From Dokdonella sp. (GTDB lineage: Bacteria > Pseudomonadota > Gammaproteobacteria > Xanthomonadales > Rhodanobacteraceae), in the NCBI GenBank assembly GCA_030150315.1, contig JASLGB010000328.1, forward strand, positions 1-7,348: 7,348 bases of DNA, read 5' to 3'. Below are positions 1 to 6,114 of the stretch, piece after piece. Each line of letters begins with the position of its first letter. Positions within the stretch are counted from its first letter, which is position 1. The position numbers and the translations under genes are program-made. The notes beneath the pieces were generated by a model, which had not been told where the DNA came from, made no database searches, and saw only the letters and a list, made by a program, of their open reading frames with translations.

Positions 1-36
1 GGAAAGGCGGTGCGTGAAGTCGGTGCGTGGGCTCAT
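1..36 (-). CDS. Possible 5' end of a leftward gene cut by the window edge
   Basis: On the minus strand an ATG at 34-36 opens a frame that stays open to the window edge and reads MSPRTDFTHRLS. Twelve codons are too few to recognise a family. The only positive support is the context: a TAAAAT hexamer (plus-strand 43-48) lies six bases before the ATG, an arrangement seen at leaderless or short-leader genes in GC-rich bacteria. I see no convincing -35 box and no Shine-Dalgarno sequence. If real, this gene is divergent from the acetyl-CoA hydrolase gene. It could equally be chance. Confidence 0.25.
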   Translation of the reverse strand, partial: MSPRTDFTHRLS

Positions 37-412
37 CCGGGCATTTTATCCGAGGCAGCGGTTTCGGCGGCCGCGACACGATGCATGTGATCCGCCGCAC
101 GCGGAATCCAAATGCCGAAGGCAACCTTCGGCGCTTCCGAACGTTCCCCGCGTACGACGGCCTCAACGAGGCCCGCTGGCACGACGACTGCGAAATCCTG
201 CTCTCCGCGCAGGCGTGCCGGACGAGCTGGACAAACCGATCCGCGCAGATCGACCGCTGCTGCCGGCCAATCCGGATCTGCGGCCGCATCCGACCTGTCT
301 TGCCTGGCACCGGCCGCATCCGTTCAAGCGCCAGGGGTCATGAAGGCACGCGCGGAAAAACGTGCGCGCTGCGAAGGGTTTCTGCCAACATGGCCGCGGG
401 AACGAGGTCGCC
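37..412. other. Stretch without a confident gene upstream of the acetyl-CoA hydrolase
   Basis: No reading frame here has recognisable homology, a good start and a ribosome binding site together. Plus frame 3 from the ATG at 81 to about 215 has coding-like third positions (about 82% G/C in the 45 codons I counted). After that the coding-like character passes to frame 2, which ends at a TGA near 341. This could be a decayed or frameshifted small gene, or simply GC-rich intergenic sequence. The last bases hold the ribosome binding site of the next gene. I see no tRNA, repeat or terminator. Confidence 0.4.
404..407 (+). promoter_or_regulatory. Ribosome binding site deciding the acetyl-CoA hydrolase start
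   Basis: A GAGG core lies five bases before the ATG at 413. The longer alternative start at 362 lacks such a site and would add 17 residues (MRAAKGFCQHGRGNEVA) that do not look like the family's amino terminus. The start at 413 is therefore preferred. Confidence 0.6.
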
Positions 413-2374
413 ATGCGCACACCACCACCGTACCTCTCGCTGGACCAGGCTGTCGACGCGCTGCTCGCGATCGGGCCACAACTGGCCTTGGCTGCGCCGT
501 TGGGGCTGGGCAAGCCGAACCGGTTGTTGAATGCGCTGTATGCGCGCATCAAGGCCGATCCGACGCGACAACTGCGGCTGTACACGGCCTTGTCGCTCGA
601 CCTGCCGGCGGCCGGCAGCGAGCTGGAGCGAAGGTTCCTCGATCCTTTCCTGGCCCGCCACTTTGGCGCGAACTATCCACGACTGGATTACGTCATCGAC
701 CTGAAGGCCGATCGCCTGCCGTCGAACGTGTGCGTGGAGGAGTTCTATTTCCAATCTGGCGCGATGCTGCATTCGGCGCAGGCGCAGCGTGCCTATTCCA
801 GCGCGAACTACACGCACGTCGCGCGCGATCTCGCCGAAAGCGGCATCGACGCGATCGTGCAACTGGTCGCGCGCCGCGGCGAAGGCGATGGCGCGCGCTA
901 CAGCCTTTCGTGCAATCCCGACCTGACCCTGGATGCGCTGGACGCGCTCGCCGCGGCGGGCAAGCCGCGCCCGCGCGTGATCGGCGTGGTGCACCCGGAG
1001 CTGCCTTTCCTCGGCGGCGACGCCCTGGTCGGCGCCGGGTTCTTCGATGCACTGGTCGAAGAGACAGCCGCCGCGCAGCCGCTGTTCGCGCTGCCGCTCG
1101 GATCGGTCGATCTGACCGAGTACGCGATCGGCCTGCACGCCAGCGCGCTGGTGCGTGATGGCGGAACGCTGCAGATCGGCATCGGTGCGCTGTCGGACGC
1201 GATCGTGCAGGCGCTGCTGCTGCGTCATGGGCGCAACGCGGACTATCGCGCGGCCTTGCTCGCGTTGCGCGGCGGCGAGGCCGCAGCGGACGCACCGGCC
1301 ACGCGCTTCGGTGGCGAGGCCGCGTTCGTGCGCGGCCTCTACGGCGCCAGCGAAATGGTCATGGACGGCTTCATGCACCTGCGTCGCGCCGGCATCCTGA
1401 CGCGGCGGGTGGTGGACGACCTCGACCGTCAGCGCCGCATCGACGCGGCGGCGTCGCCCGACCCGGAAATGCTGCGCGGCGGCCACTATCTGAAGGGCGC
1501 GTTCTACCTCGGCAGCAAGGCCTTGTACGACTGGCTGCGCACGCTGCAGGGCGAGGACTGGGACGGGCTGGAAATGAGCCGCGTGTCCGACGTCAATCAG
1601 CTGTACGGCGGACGCGAAGCACTGGATGCCGCGCAACGCCGCGACGCGCGTTTCTTCAACACCTGCATGATGGCGACCCTGCTGGGTGCGGCCACTTCCG
1701 ATGCATTGGACGACGGTCGCGTGGTCAGCGGCGTCGGCGGCCAGTACAACTTCGTCGCGATGGCGCGCGAGCTGGTCGACGGCCGTTCCGTGCTGCTTCT
1801 GCGCGCGACCCGAAAGAACGGCCACCGCGTCGAATCCAACCTGCGCTGGAACTACGGCCACACGACGATTCCGCGCCATCTGCGCGATGTCTACGTGACC
1901 GAATACGGCGTTGCCGACCTGCGCGGAAAGTCCGACGAGGCCTGCGTGCGCGCGATGCTGGCGATCTGCGACGCACGCTTCGTCGACGGACTGGCCGCGG
2001 CGGCGATCCGCGCCGGAAAGCTGCCGCGCGACTTCCGCGTACCGGACCGCTGGCGTGCCAACACGCCGGACAGCTTGCGCGCGGCGCTGCGGCCATTCAC
2101 GTCGAAAGGGCTGCTGCCTGCCTTTCCGTTCGGCAGTGATTTCGATGCCGTCGAGCAGCGCCTGCTGCCGGCCTTGCTGTGGCTCAAGGCGGCCAGTGCA
2201 CAACCGCGGCGCTGGCCCGGCCTGTTCGGTGCGCTGCTGAATCCCGGAACGCCAGCCGATGCGCAAACCTGCCTTGCCCGACTCGGCTTCGAAAGCACAC
2301 GCGACGGATGGCGGCAGCGGCTGCTGGCGCGACTGGTAGAGGGCGCGCTGACGCGCACGCACGCGGCCAAGTAA
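413..2374 (+). CDS. Acetyl-CoA hydrolase/CoA-transferase family protein
   Basis: This 653-residue protein belongs to the acetyl-CoA hydrolase/transferase family, which moves CoA between carboxylic acids or hydrolyses acyl-CoA through a glutamyl-CoA thioester in the cytoplasm. The amino terminus has the family's LGLGKPNRLLNALYARIK segment. LQIGIGALSDAIVQALLLRH lies just before the catalytic half. YGASEMVMDGFMHL contains the likely catalytic glutamate, Glu314, by analogy with TEMFSDG in characterised CoA-transferases. The carboxy-terminal domain shows SGVGGQYNFVAMA, then NYGHTTIPRHLRDV and VTEYGVADLRGKSDEA. It is about 100-200 residues longer than classical 430-550 residue members, matching a longer subfamily common in Xanthomonadales and pseudomonads whose physiological substrate I do not know. 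It ends in TAA, appears intact and is transcribed alone, convergent with the HEPN-like gene. The family is certain; the acyl substrate is not. Confidence 0.93.
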   Translation: MRTPPPYLSLDQAVDALLAIGPQLALAAPLGLGKPNRLLNALYARIKADPTRQLRLYTALSLDLPAAGSELERRFLDPFLARHFGANYPRLDYVIDLKADRLPSNVCVEEFYFQSGAMLHSAQAQRAYSSANYTHVARDLAESGIDAIVQLVARRGEGDGARYSLSCNPDLTLDALDALAAAGKPRPRVIGVVHPELPFLGGDALVGAGFFDALVEETAAAQPLFALPLGSVDLTEYAIGLHASALVRDGGTLQIGIGALSDAIVQALLLRHGRNADYRAALLALRGGEAAADAPATRFGGEAAFVRGLYGASEMVMDGFMHLRRAGILTRRVVDDLDRQRRIDAAASPDPEMLRGGHYLKGAFYLGSKALYDWLRTLQGEDWDGLEMSRVSDVNQLYGGREALDAAQRRDARFFNTCMMATLLGAATSDALDDGRVVSGVGGQYNFVAMARELVDGRSVLLLRATRKNGHRVESNLRWNYGHTTIPRHLRDVYVTEYGVADLRGKSDEACVRAMLAICDARFVDGLAAAAIRAGKLPRDFRVPDRWRANTPDSLRAALRPFTSKGLLPAFPFGSDFDAVEQRLLPALLWLKAASAQPRRWPGLFGALLNPGTPADAQTCLARLGFESTRDGWRQRLLARLVEGALTRTHAAK

Positions 2375-2476
2375 AGCATCGGATTGCGTCACGGCCCTTG
2401 GCAACGTCGCGCATGTGCCGATCGCAACGGCTGCCTTGCACGGACTCGATGGCGACGCCGGGTAGCTCCTTCTCGG
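2375..2476. other. Short convergent intergenic region
   Basis: These 102 bases lie between the 3' ends of two convergent genes. I looked for a hairpin followed by a T tract in either direction and saw none, so how the two transcripts end is not evident. They may use Rho or overlap as antisense. Confidence 0.5.
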
Positions 2477-3139
2477 CTAGGTCGTCGGCAGCACCGGATA
2501 GAGGATTTCGCCGTAGCCGCCGTGCGGGTGCTCGATCATCAGCTCGACCAGCAGCGGCACCAGCGACATCAGCAGGTTCGATCCATCGCGCACCTGCTCG
2601 CGATTGACGCGGCTGTTCCAAGTGGCACCGCCGTGCACCAGCTGGTTGCGCAGCACATACAGCCGGTCGAACACGACGGCCAGAACATGCTCGGTGCCGC
2701 CTTCCATCACGGCGCGCATGGCGAGCTGGTTGTCGTCCTTGAAGCGGGTCTCCCAGCGGCCGCTGCTGTCGTGTTCGCGCAGCGCACGCCAGAACGGCTC
2801 GAACACGTACTTGTTGCGGATCATCGTGCGGATCGGCCCGGTGAACTGGCTCAGCAGAAGCGAGGCCATGCGCTCCCGCGCATCGAGAGTGACCAGTCGG
2901 TTGAAGAACACCGCCAGCTGATCGCGCGCCCTGCCGTCCAGCGCCACCTCGTTGGCATAGGCCGCATTGAAGGCAATCCAGAGAAAGACGAATCGTGCGT
3001 CGTGATCGTCCTGTTCGCTTTCCGCGCGCCCGATCCAGCTGAGCGCCCGATGCAGGCGCACGCGCGTGCTTTCGTCGTGTTCGTCGATGCGTTGCGCGAA
3101 TTTCGCCTTCAGCCGCGCCGCGACGCCTTTTTCCGTCAT
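2477..3139 (-). CDS. HEPN-like domain protein with RNxxxH motif
   Basis: This 220-residue, mostly helical soluble protein carries R164-N-Q-L-V-H169 inside DRLYVLRNQLVHGGATWN, the Rx4H signature of the HEPN superfamily (many are RNases in toxin, abortive-infection or RNA-processing systems). The amino-terminal half has the helical segment RFVFLWIAFNAAYANE and the carboxy-terminal half a hydrophobic helix, LLMSLVPLLVELMIEHP. I see no signal peptide or membrane anchor. I chose the ATG at 3139 because a GGGGGGA ribosome binding site sits five bases before it; the ATG two codons earlier directly abuts the G run. It has no nucleotidyltransferase (MNT) or other antitoxin partner beside it, so a HEPN/MNT pair is not supported. 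It ends at TAG, and the frame behind that stop is open only because it is antisense to the acetyl-CoA hydrolase gene. The HEPN assignment is moderate; the function is unknown. Confidence 0.8.
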   Translation of the reverse strand: MTEKGVAARLKAKFAQRIDEHDESTRVRLHRALSWIGRAESEQDDHDARFVFLWIAFNAAYANEVALDGRARDQLAVFFNRLVTLDARERMASLLLSQFTGPIRTMIRNKYVFEPFWRALREHDSSGRWETRFKDDNQLAMRAVMEGGTEHVLAVVFDRLYVLRNQLVHGGATWNSRVNREQVRDGSNLLMSLVPLLVELMIEHPHGGYGEILYPVLPTT

Positions 3140-3144
3140 TGCCA

Positions 3145-3151
3145 TCCCCCC
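3145..3151 (-). promoter_or_regulatory. Ribosome binding site deciding the HEPN-like gene start
   Basis: On the minus strand GGGGGGA lies five bases before the ATG at 3137-3139. The competing ATG at 3143-3145 overlaps this run and would have no spacer, so it is unlikely to be used. Confidence 0.55.
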
Positions 3152-3221
3152 GTGGATGGCCAGAGCATTCCATGCGCGCCGGCGGCGGACAAGCGTGCGG
3201 GACAGGCGAAAAACGCGGAAA

Positions 3222-3264
3222 CGAAAACGCCACGGTGGCCGCAATCCCTGCGGCCACCGTGGCG
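3222..3264 (-). terminator. Intrinsic terminator after the DUF1521 gene
   Basis: A perfect 16-base-pair stem (3228-3243 pairs with 3249-3264, arm CGCCACGGTGGCCGCA) encloses a five-base loop. Read on the minus strand it is followed at once by TTTTCG and further T runs, as expected of a Rho-independent terminator. It starts 20 bases after the TGA at 3285-3287. This places the transcript end of the DUF1521 gene beyond its second part, not at the internal TAG codons, and shields the HEPN-like gene from readthrough. Confidence 0.85.
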
Positions 3265-3284
3265 CCCCGTCAAGCGTGGCCGGA

Positions 3285-3719
3285 TCAGCCGTTGCGCGGA
3301 CCCAGCGCGTGCAGCGGAAGCACGTCGCGACGATCGGTGACGATACGGTCGCCACCGGCTTCGCTCAGGTTCGGCGTGGTCACCGGCAGCGTGAAGAACG
3401 AGCCGAAGTTGAAGCTGAAGCTCGGGCCCTTGTCGACCGAGTTTCCGCCCGGGCGGTTCGCATCGTCACGGATGCTGCCGAGGAAGTCGCGGTCGATCTT
3501 GGTCATGTAACCGCCTTCGTTCATGCGCTGCCAACCGCCACCGGACTTGTCTTCGTAGATGCTGACGCCGTCGTCGTTGGCCCAGTCGACGAGCTTGCCG
3601 CCATCGGCCACCTGGCCGATCTGCAGATCGCCGAGTTTGTTCAGGTCGACGCCCTGCACCACAAAAGCATGATAGCCCTATGTGATTACCAGATCGGTCG
3701 ACAGCGTCATGTTGGTGTT
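3285..3719 (-). pseudogene. 3' part of the DUF1521 gene, beyond two in-frame amber codons
   Basis: The same frame as the upstream DUF1521 coding sequence continues past the TAG at 3720-3722. It reads NTNMTLSTDLVIT, meets a second TAG at 3678-3680, then GYHAFVVQGVDLNKLGDL and on to a TGA at 3285-3287. That adds about 144 codons. The segment looks like the ordinary continuation of a DUF1521 domain: alternating polar and hydrophobic strands, then GGGWQRMNEGGYMTKIDRDF and a Gly/Asn/Ser-rich tail with FSFNFGSFF. No frameshift and no other stop occurs, and the terminator lies after it. No good ribosome binding site precedes the GTG codons at 3657-3662, so separate translation is unlikely. It is either dead sequence of a young pseudogene or reached by amber readthrough. 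The continuity of frame is certain; the biological state is not. Confidence 0.7.
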
Positions 3720-4724
3720 CTAGTCGTACGGCGTGGTGTGGATCGTGATCTTGGTGCCGTCATCGAGGTGCATCGTCATCGTGCCGTAGAAGTCACCGAC
3801 GGCCTTGCCGTTGTGCTCGAAGTGCGGGTCGCCCCAGATGCGCGTCTTCTCGCCGGTTTCCTTGTTGGTCAGGATGAACTCGGAGTTGCCCTCGTTGAGA
3901 TCGAGCGTGTAGTTGCCAAGGTCGATATGCGCCTTGCCGCCGTCCTGCTTGACCTCCCACGGGCCGTTCTGCGTCGGCACGATGCCCTGGGCGTTGTTCA
4001 AGGTGTCGATGATCGCGTCGGCTTCGATCTTGCTGATGTGGCCGTCGAGCGCGGCGAAGCCGAGCTGCGACATGACGGTCGCGCGCTCCTTCGGGTCGAG
4101 CTTGGACAGGTCGGCCTTGTCGAGCGCATCGCTCACGCGCTGCTGGTTGGCGCAGCCGTCGCAGGTGTTGAGCATGCCCTTCGACGCGCCCATGAACAGC
4201 GCATCCTTGAAGGTCGAAACAACCTTGTCGATGCCGAAGCCGAGCAGGCCGCCGAACAGCGGATTGGTCGGGAACTTGGCTGCCGCCTGCGCGATCGGCG
4301 ACGGGATCCACGGCTGCGTCGAGCCACCCATGTTGCCGATCAGCGTACCCAGCGCACCGCCGACCGCGCCGCGCAGCGAGTCGGACGGGTTCCAGCCCTG
4401 ATGGCCCTGCGGCACATTGGTCTGGCCGAGGTTGCCGCCGGTGAGCGTATCGAACAGGCGCCCGGTGGATTCGAAGCGGCTGATCATGCCGACCACGGTG
4501 TTCGCGTCGGAGTCGCTGATGTAGCCATCCGCCGCCAGCGTGTCGATGGTCGACATCAGAACATTCTTCTCCTGCGTCGACAGGGCGTTCATGTTGGCCG
4601 TGTCGAGGGCGGAACGAATGCGATCGGCTCCCGCGCTGCTGTCGACCTTTGCCATGGAACCGTCGACGGCTCCACGGAACTGCATGTTCTGGACGTTGTT
4701 TCCGTTTCCAAAGATGGCCGACAT
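3720..4724 (-). CDS. DUF1521 (MIIA) self-cleaving effector-like protein, domain truncated by amber stop
   Basis: This 334-residue product starts at MSAIFGNGNN and stops at TAG within its DUF1521 domain. That domain (metal-ion-inducible autocleavage) is known from the type III effector NopE1 of Bradyrhizobium, which cuts itself at GD|PH when calcium is present. Here the motif is RIWGDPHFEHNGK with the scissile bond at Asp299-Pro300, followed by FYGTMTMHLDDGTKITIHT. No signal peptide is visible, consistent with type III export. Residues 48-81 and 209-242 form an ungapped duplicate (E, MS, DG, IS and A conserved) resembling degenerate EF-hand loops. The region between is Gly/Ala-rich and hydrophobic (NPLFGGLLGFGIDKVV), with a CDGC pair at 188-191. 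The ATG at 4722-4724 is preferred over one 17 codons upstream because AGGGGA precedes it by six bases. Its position beside sctN-sctO-sctP supports a secreted substrate. Family assignment is strong; secretion and cleavage are inferred, and loss of most of the domain may abolish activity. Confidence 0.85.
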   Translation of the reverse strand: MSAIFGNGNNVQNMQFRGAVDGSMAKVDSSAGADRIRSALDTANMNALSTQEKNVLMSTIDTLAADGYISDSDANTVVGMISRFESTGRLFDTLTGGNLGQTNVPQGHQGWNPSDSLRGAVGGALGTLIGNMGGSTQPWIPSPIAQAAAKFPTNPLFGGLLGFGIDKVVSTFKDALFMGASKGMLNTCDGCANQQRVSDALDKADLSKLDPKERATVMSQLGFAALDGHISKIEADAIIDTLNNAQGIVPTQNGPWEVKQDGGKAHIDLGNYTLDLNEGNSEFILTNKETGEKTRIWGDPHFEHNGKAVGDFYGTMTMHLDDGTKITIHTTPYD

Positions 4725-4730
4725 GGCGCT

Positions 4731-4736
4731 TCCCCT
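4731..4736 (-). promoter_or_regulatory. Ribosome binding site of the DUF1521 gene
   Basis: On the minus strand AGGGGA stands six bases before the ATG at 4722-4724. It fixes the start at MSAIFG rather than at the upstream in-frame ATG (4773-4775), whose His/Thr/Ser-rich extension is not protein-like. Confidence 0.65.
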
Positions 4737-4799
4737 ACCGTGATGAGTTGAAGATGTTCGGTGGGCAGTGTGCAAAGCGCGTCGCCGAGCGAACAGCCG

Positions 4800-4826
4800 G
4801 GACTATCCCTAGGTAGGGAATACCCT
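4800..4826. promoter_or_regulatory. GGG/CCC dyad cluster, possible operator upstream of the DUF1521 gene
   Basis: The plus strand has TCCCTA-GG-TAGGGA (4806-4819), with six-base inverted arms. It is flanked so that, on the minus strand, two GGG-N4/5-CCC units appear in tandem: GGGTATTCCC, then GGGATAGTCCC. It lies about 80-100 bases before the DUF1521 start, where a promoter or activator site would be expected. The symmetry is directly visible. A regulator, perhaps of the NarL/FixJ type that binds short inverted TACC/GGTA-like sites, is only inferred. No PIP box, HrpL box or sigma-54 promoter was found nearby. Confidence 0.3.
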
Positions 4827-4903
4827 TGCGCGGATTCACGGTTGCGCAGGATCGAATCGCGCCCAGGAACGCAGGGTGCGCTTCGAAGGGCGGACGGCGT
4901 TCG

Positions 4904-4934
4904 AAACGAAGCGAGGCGGCATTGCGCCGCCTCG
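4904..4934 (-). terminator. Terminator-like hairpin after sctP
   Basis: A perfect nine-base-pair stem (4912-4920 with 4926-4934, arm CGAGGCGGC) has the loop sequence ATTGC on the plus strand. On the minus strand it is followed by CTTCGTTTCG, a T-poor tail. It lies 33 bases after the sctP stop. It may end the secretion operon or attenuate readthrough into the DUF1521 gene; the weak T tract makes complete termination uncertain. Confidence 0.5.
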
Positions 4935-4967
4935 AACAGAACGGAAGTCGGCCAGTCCGGCCGCGAC

Positions 4968-6110
4968 TCAGCCGTGGTAGACCGGCTCGATGGTCAGCTT
5001 GCCGAGGGCGCTGTCGGCAAAGCGTTGCATCAGCTCGTCCTGGTTGGCCAGCAAGGTGTCGTAGGCATCGCGCGAGCGCACGTCGGCACGCAGCTGCCAA
5101 CCGTCCTCGGTCTGCGCCAGCCACAGGTCGGTGCCGGGCAGCACGTCGTTCTGCATGCGCAGCAACACCTCGCGCGAACGGCCGCCGCGCTGGCTGCGCG
5201 GATCGCTGACGAGCATCTGCTTGACGTGCTTTTGCACCAGCTCGGACAAGGCCGGCGCGACATGGCCGGACGCGGCCGCCTGTTGCGCGTGCTGCGGGAC
5301 TGCTTGTGGCTGCGCGGCAGGCATCTGCGCCATGTCGGCCGTCATCGGCGTTGATCCGCCGCCACTGCCGGCCTGCGCCGAGCCGGAGCCGGCGTCGCCT
5401 TCTTCCATTTCGTCGTCGCCGTGCGCGACGCGCGACGCCTGGCCGACCTGCGCTTCGCCGTCAGCCGCCTTCCGGGCTGCCTGCTGCGCCGCCTCGGCTT
5501 CGCCGCTGCCGCTCTTTTTCGTCTCGCCGCCTTGCCTGGTGTCGCCGCCAGCGGCGGCCTTGTCGAACTTCGGCGAATCGGCGAGCGGCTTGGGCTGCGC
5601 GTCGTCGGCCGGCGCACGCGCCTGCGCCTCCTGCGCCTCCTGCGCTGCCCGAGCAGCCTCGGCGGACTTCGAATCCATCGGCGCCTGCGGCTTGGTCTCG
5701 TACGAGGTACCGCGTGTTTCCTGCGGCTGCTCGCCGGAACTGTCCGCCGGTGCGTGTGCGCCGCGATCCTCGACCTTGGCAAACGCCTGCTGCATCAGAG
5801 CGCGGAACCGCTCGGCCGAATTCATTCCTGCCAGTTCTCCGGCGAACCGCGGCGGCGGATTGGAGTTCGCGCGCGCGTCGTGCGCGGTCGGCTTGTCGTT
5901 GGCCAGAGGTCGCTCCGAACTGCCCTGCGAGCGCATGAGGTTCGCAAAGCGCGTGATTTCCTCGCGCGACGGCGCCTCTCCGGCCTGACGCGCAACGCCT
6001 TCGCGCACGGCCGTGTCGGTGCTGATGCGATCGAAGCGGGCACGCTCGTCGGCGGCATGGCGGCGTTGGCGGTTCGCGGCTTGGCTGGACAACACATCGT
6101 TGTTGATCAT
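4968..6110 (-). CDS. sctP: Type III secretion needle-length regulator SctP (HrpP/YscP-like)
   Basis: This 380-residue protein is the probable SctP, the ruler protein that sets needle length and triggers the switch from early to late substrates in the export gate. The amino-terminal part has SREEITRFANLM, reminiscent of HrpP-type proteins. Residues of roughly 110-280 are low-complexity, rich in Ala, Glu, Gln, Gly and Pro, as expected for an extended ruler, and include three AQE-type units. The last 95 residues form the conserved globular region: ALSELVQKHVKQMLVSD, then VLPGTDLWLAQTEDGWQLRADV and LGKLTIEPVYHG, consistent with a T3S4-like substrate-switch domain. It starts four bases after the sctO stop, with AGGTGA overlapping that stop as ribosome binding site. 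Flagellar FliK is the alternative, but no other flagellar gene is present and the neighbour is an effector-family gene. It ends at TGA. Confidence 0.82.
   Translation of the reverse strand: MINNDVLSSQAANRQRRHAADERARFDRISTDTAVREGVARQAGEAPSREEITRFANLMRSQGSSERPLANDKPTAHDARANSNPPPRFAGELAGMNSAERFRALMQQAFAKVEDRGAHAPADSSGEQPQETRGTSYETKPQAPMDSKSAEAARAAQEAQEAQARAPADDAQPKPLADSPKFDKAAAGGDTRQGGETKKSGSGEAEAAQQAARKAADGEAQVGQASRVAHGDDEMEEGDAGSGSAQAGSGGGSTPMTADMAQMPAAQPQAVPQHAQQAAASGHVAPALSELVQKHVKQMLVSDPRSQRGGRSREVLLRMQNDVLPGTDLWLAQTEDGWQLRADVRSRDAYDTLLANQDELMQRFADSALGKLTIEPVYHG
5621..5647. repeat. Three tandem 9-base units within sctP
   Basis: CCTGCGCCT occurs twice and is followed by a third copy differing in its last two bases. 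On the coding strand the units specify the Gln-Ala-Glu series in the AQEAQEAQA stretch of the ruler region. Copy-number change here would lengthen or shorten SctP by three residues without breaking the frame. Confidence 0.6.
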
Positions 6111-6114
6111 GGGA

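Noticed and set aside
362..412. Upstream ATG at 362 as the start of the acetyl-CoA hydrolase
   Set aside because: The 17-residue extension is not family-like, and the GAGG ribosome binding site is placed for the ATG at 413.
338..2476. A very long minus-strand open frame (over 700 codons) opposite the acetyl-CoA hydrolase gene, in frame with the TAG that ends the HEPN-like gene
   Set aside because: It is an antisense shadow of a gene with strong family motifs and G/C-ending codons; its sequence is Arg/Gln/Ala-rich with no recognisable domain. The 712-codon extension that would result if TAG were sense is implausible and supports TAG being a true stop there.
3285..3662. A separate small gene starting at the GTG at 3660-3662
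   Set aside because: There is no ribosome binding site ahead of it, the frame is the direct continuation of the DUF1521 gene, and the peptide before the GTG is part of the same domain.
3678..3722. Genome-wide reassignment of TAG to an amino acid
   Set aside because: The HEPN-like gene in the same window appears to stop normally at TAG, and such recoding is not expected in a bacterium of this type. Local suppression or decay is more likely.
3066..4751. A 561-codon plus-strand open frame opposite the DUF1521 gene
   Set aside because: Its peptide is a Val/Arg/Ala/His-rich antisense artefact without a recognisable domain, whereas the minus strand has a ribosome binding site, a family motif and a terminator.
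4725..4967. PIP box (TTCGB-N15-TTCGB), HrpL box and sigma-54 promoter upstream of the DUF1521 gene
   Set aside because: Several TTCG/CGAA tetramers occur, but none has the required 20-base offset. No GGAACC...CCAC pair is present. The one GG...TTGC pair has an 11-base instead of a 10-base spacer.
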